Source: Pseudomonadota bacterium (GTDB taxonomy: Bacteria > Desulfobacterota > Desulfobacteria > Desulfobacterales > RPRI01). From it: a DNA stretch of 35,150 nt. The notes under the pieces are model-generated. The model made no database searches. It was given only the letters and a program-made list of their open reading frames with translations, and was not told the DNA's origin. A program made the translations under genes and the position numbers. The stretch spans positions 1 to 35,150 of the forward strand of contig JAHJJB010000234.1 in NCBI GenBank assembly GCA_018823005.1, read 5' to 3'. Below are positions 33,224-35,150 of this stretch, in pieces (positions within the stretch are counted from its first letter, which is position 1; each line of letters starts with the position of its first letter).

Positions 33224-34426
33224 ATGATTGCTCTTGAGAAAGTTAAGGAAGCGGCAAATCTTATCAGGGAAATAATAATCATAACTCCGCTTGTCCATTC
33301 TCCTGCCCTTAGCCGTCAGTTCAAGGGTGATATCTTTCTGAAACTCGAAAATCTGCAGAAAACAGGCTCGTTTAAAATAAGGGGTGCAGCAAACAGGATA
33401 CTATCGGACATTAATAAAATAGGCCATGCAGGTGTTGTTACCGCATCTGCCGGAAATCATGCGCAGGGAGTAGCCCTTGCCGCAAAAAAGGCCGGAGTGC
33501 CTTCTACTATTGTAATGCCTGAGTGGGCTTCCATTACAAAGCAGGAAGCAACGAGGGCATATGGTGGCGATATCATAATATCGGGCCAGAGTATTGGCGA
33601 TAGCCTGGAAAAGGCAAAAGAGCTTGCCAAAGAAGGCAGGACCTTCATTCATCCCTTTGATGACCCTGGTGTAATAGCAGGGCAGGGGACAATCGGGCTT
33701 GAAATTTTCGGAAGTTTAAATGATGTAGACATGATAATAGTGCCCGTGGGAGGCGGAGGACTTGTTTCAGGGATTGCTTCTGTTGTAAAAGCCTTAAAAC
33801 CTAAAACAAAGCTTATCGGGGTTCAGTCCGAAGCCTGTCCCTCCGCGTATGAATCACTGAAAAAAGGCAGGGTTGTTACAGTCGATTCGAGCCTTTCAAT
33901 TGCAGACGGGATAAGCGTCCAACAGACCGGAAAGCTTAATTTCAGTATTATCCGGAAATGTCTGGATGATATTGTTCTTGTCAGGGAAAGTGATATTGCC
34001 GCGGCAGTGCTTATGCTCCTTGAGAGAAAGAAAATTCTTGCCGAAGGCGCCGGAGCAGTTCCTTTGGCTGCATTAATGAGCGGAGCAATTAAAGTTAAAA
34101 AAGGAAGCAGGACAGTTCTTCTTATAAGCGGCGGAAATGTGGACAGTCCTCTTTTGGGACGCATAATAAGGCAGGGCCTTACCAACAACGGTCGCATAAT
34201 TCGTTTCAGTGTTCACCTTGACGATGTTCCGGGAGCGCTCTCGGGACTCCTTGCCCTTGTGGCCTCATTGAAAGCAAACGTCCTTCATATATTGCATCAC
34301 AGGAGTGCGCGGAATATCCCGATATACAGGACGATAGTTGAGCTTGAGATTGAAACACGGGGTCCGGCTCATGTGAAAGAGATAACGGATAATCTGAAGA
34401 ACGCGGGATATGACATCGATATTTAG
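33224..34426 (+). CDS. Threonine dehydratase (PLP-dependent) with ACT-like C terminus
   Basis: The enzyme deaminates threonine to 2-oxobutyrate for isoleucine synthesis or catabolism. The PLP lysine is in KTGSFKIRGA near residue 50, and the phosphate-binding glycine loop is VPVGGGGLVSG. ASAGNHAQGVALAAKK is also typical. The C-terminal segment RIIRFSVHLDDVPGALSGLLALVASLKANVLHI looks like a single ACT-type regulatory domain, as in biodegradative-type enzymes of about 400 residues. GGGGAGG lies five bases before the ATG at 33224; the track's earlier TTG adds 24 unlikely residues. The gene's stop overlaps the stop of the WYL remnant on the other strand. Confidence 0.94.
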   Translation: MIALEKVKEAANLIREIIIITPLVHSPALSRQFKGDIFLKLENLQKTGSFKIRGAANRILSDINKIGHAGVVTASAGNHAQGVALAAKKAGVPSTIVMPEWASITKQEATRAYGGDIIISGQSIGDSLEKAKELAKEGRTFIHPFDDPGVIAGQGTIGLEIFGSLNDVDMIIVPVGGGGLVSGIASVVKALKPKTKLIGVQSEACPSAYESLKKGRVVTVDSSLSIADGISVQQTGKLNFSIIRKCLDDIVLVRESDIAAAVLMLLERKKILAEGAGAVPLAALMSGAIKVKKGSRTVLLISGGNVDSPLLGRIIRQGLTNNGRIIRFSVHLDDVPGALSGLLALVASLKANVLHILHHRSARNIPIYRTIVELEIETRGPAHVKEITDNLKNAGYDIDI

Positions 34427-34704
34427 AGCTTTGAACCGACGTAATCAGACTCCTTCTTTACCCACTGCTTCATATCCTTAAGCATGTTTCGGATGGCCTC
34501 ATAATGGCCGACCCGGCAGTAAACAACCAGTGAACGGTCCGGCCTTTCCTCTTTAATCTCTTGGTCGGGAAGCATCTTCCGGCGTTTGAAATAGTTACTG
34601 TAGGAGGCATCTACCAGAACGGCAACCTCAAGGTTTCTATCCTCAGCGAACCAGATGTTGACGCTGCCTTGTAATAGGGGACGTATTGGAGATAAGGATT
34701 TTTA
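34423..34704 (-). pseudogene. 3' remnant of a WYL-domain-type transcriptional regulator
   Basis: No ORF is listed here because there is no start, but on the minus strand the frame from about 34668 to the stop at 34423 reads GSVNIWFAEDRN...VAVLVDASYSNYFKRR, then MLPDQEIKEERPDRSLVVY and GHYEAIRNMLKDMKQWV. This strongly resembles the C-terminal end of WYL-domain regulators. Upstream the frame hits a TAA at 34702-34704, and no N-terminal half or helix-turn-helix is seen. The gene is truncated, and the sequence beyond is a REP-like palindrome and the second 218-bp element, consistent with decay by rearrangement. Confidence 0.7.
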
Positions 34705-34775
34705 TGCATAACCCCCAGTCACATTCAGTTATTCCATGTTGTAATATTGCGTATAATATGTATAATTATTCATGC

Positions 34776-34833
34776 CATTTGAAACGAAACAACGAGAACA
34801 TAAACCGCTGCTTGCGGCGGGGTGCTTCAAATG
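34776..34833 (+). repeat. REP-like palindromic element, copy C
   Basis: The unit begins with CATTTGAA and ends with TTCAAATG, a perfect 8-bp inverted pair, around a CCGCTGCTTGCGGCGG core. It is collinear with copies A and B (GAAACGAAACAACGAG ... GGTGCTTCAA). Confidence 0.72.
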
Positions 34834-34916
34834 TCGATACGTATGATTGTGATCCGGAAAAAGTATTGAGGTATGAGGATGCCTCAGATATATAGTAATT
34901 CTCATAAATATGTTCC

Positions 34917-35134
34917 GTTTGGGTATGGGTGCGTATGCGATCCGCAGAAAAACTTTTCTTAAGGCTTCGACACGCCCCCATATGGTCGATAAATATTGTA
35001 AAGGCGGATACAATAAACGGCTCCGTGAGCAAGGCCCTTTTGGGGCTGCTTGGATTTCATGGATGCGGATATGCCGCCGTTTACGAAGGGCATGGAATTA
35101 TTTCTGCGGTTCGCATACGCACCCATACCCAAAC
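34917..35134. mobile_element. 218-bp MITE-like element, copy 2
   Basis: Terminal inverted repeats at 34917-34950 and 35101-35134 match those of copy 1, at exactly the same total length. As in copy 1, one internal base in the arms differs. It lies next to a decayed regulator gene and a REP-like unit. The minus-strand ORF across it shares the frame and the LGMGAYA...PFVNGGISASMKS stretch with copy 1. Confidence 0.8.
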
Positions 35135-35150
35135 TATTCAACGATATCCA

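Noticed and set aside
1-35150. CRISPR array, tRNA, rRNA or intact transposase
   Set aside because: No regularly spaced direct repeats, cloverleaf-like sequence, rRNA stretch or transposase domain was recognised by eye.

Overview
The window looks like part of a chromosome from an anaerobic member of the Desulfobacterota, most likely near the Desulfobacterales. This is an inference from gene content and protein style: a selenocysteine-containing SelD, a Na+-type ATP synthase c subunit in a split F0 cluster, a GlcD-type FAD oxidase, biotin-dependent acyl-CoA metabolism, and many short palindromic or inverted-repeat elements between genes. No CRISPR array, rRNA, tRNA or intact transposase was seen.

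Layout. 1-2515 (+): the 3' end of pgeF, pyrK, then selD read through an in-frame TGA. 2672-4362 (+): a partial F0 cluster, atpZ-atpI-atpB-atpE, closed by a terminator shared with the convergent uvrA. 4457-8588 (-): uvrA and pdxA, separated by REP-like palindromes. 8589-9197: AT-rich DNA with a consensus-like DnaA box, a candidate replication origin, followed by a divergent dnaA (+) and a GlcD-family oxidase (+). 12002-14744 (-): a small Cys-rich ORF, suhB and hflX. 14813-15030: a 218-bp element with 34-bp terminal inverted repeats. 15063-19017 (-): the rpsF-rpsR-DUF2232-rplI-dnaB operon behind a leader with two hairpins. 19267-20175 (-): an HD-domain phosphohydrolase.

20560-28096 (+) is a visibly more GC-rich catabolic block. 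It holds a three-gene methylcrotonyl-CoA-type carboxylase (carboxyltransferase, biotin carboxylase, separate biotin carrier), a crotonase, a BKACE-family beta-keto acid cleavage enzyme, an isovaleryl/long-chain-type acyl-CoA dehydrogenase and a TetR regulator. A convergent PAS-GGDEF gene and a second crotonase follow. The set resembles leucine/isovalerate degradation, but the window shows no HMG-CoA lyase; a BKACE sits where one might be expected.

30695-34426 (+) holds a secreted DUF4124 protein, a Bacteroidetes-like FabH, a phosphoglycolate-phosphatase-like HAD enzyme and a threonine dehydratase. The right end is decayed sequence: the 3' remnant of a WYL-type regulator, a REP-like palindrome and a second copy of the 218-bp element.

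The strongest points for follow-up are the hidden Sec codon in selD, the paired 218-bp inverted-repeat elements, the DnaA with several altered ATPase motifs beside a candidate origin, and the carboxylase/BKACE cluster.
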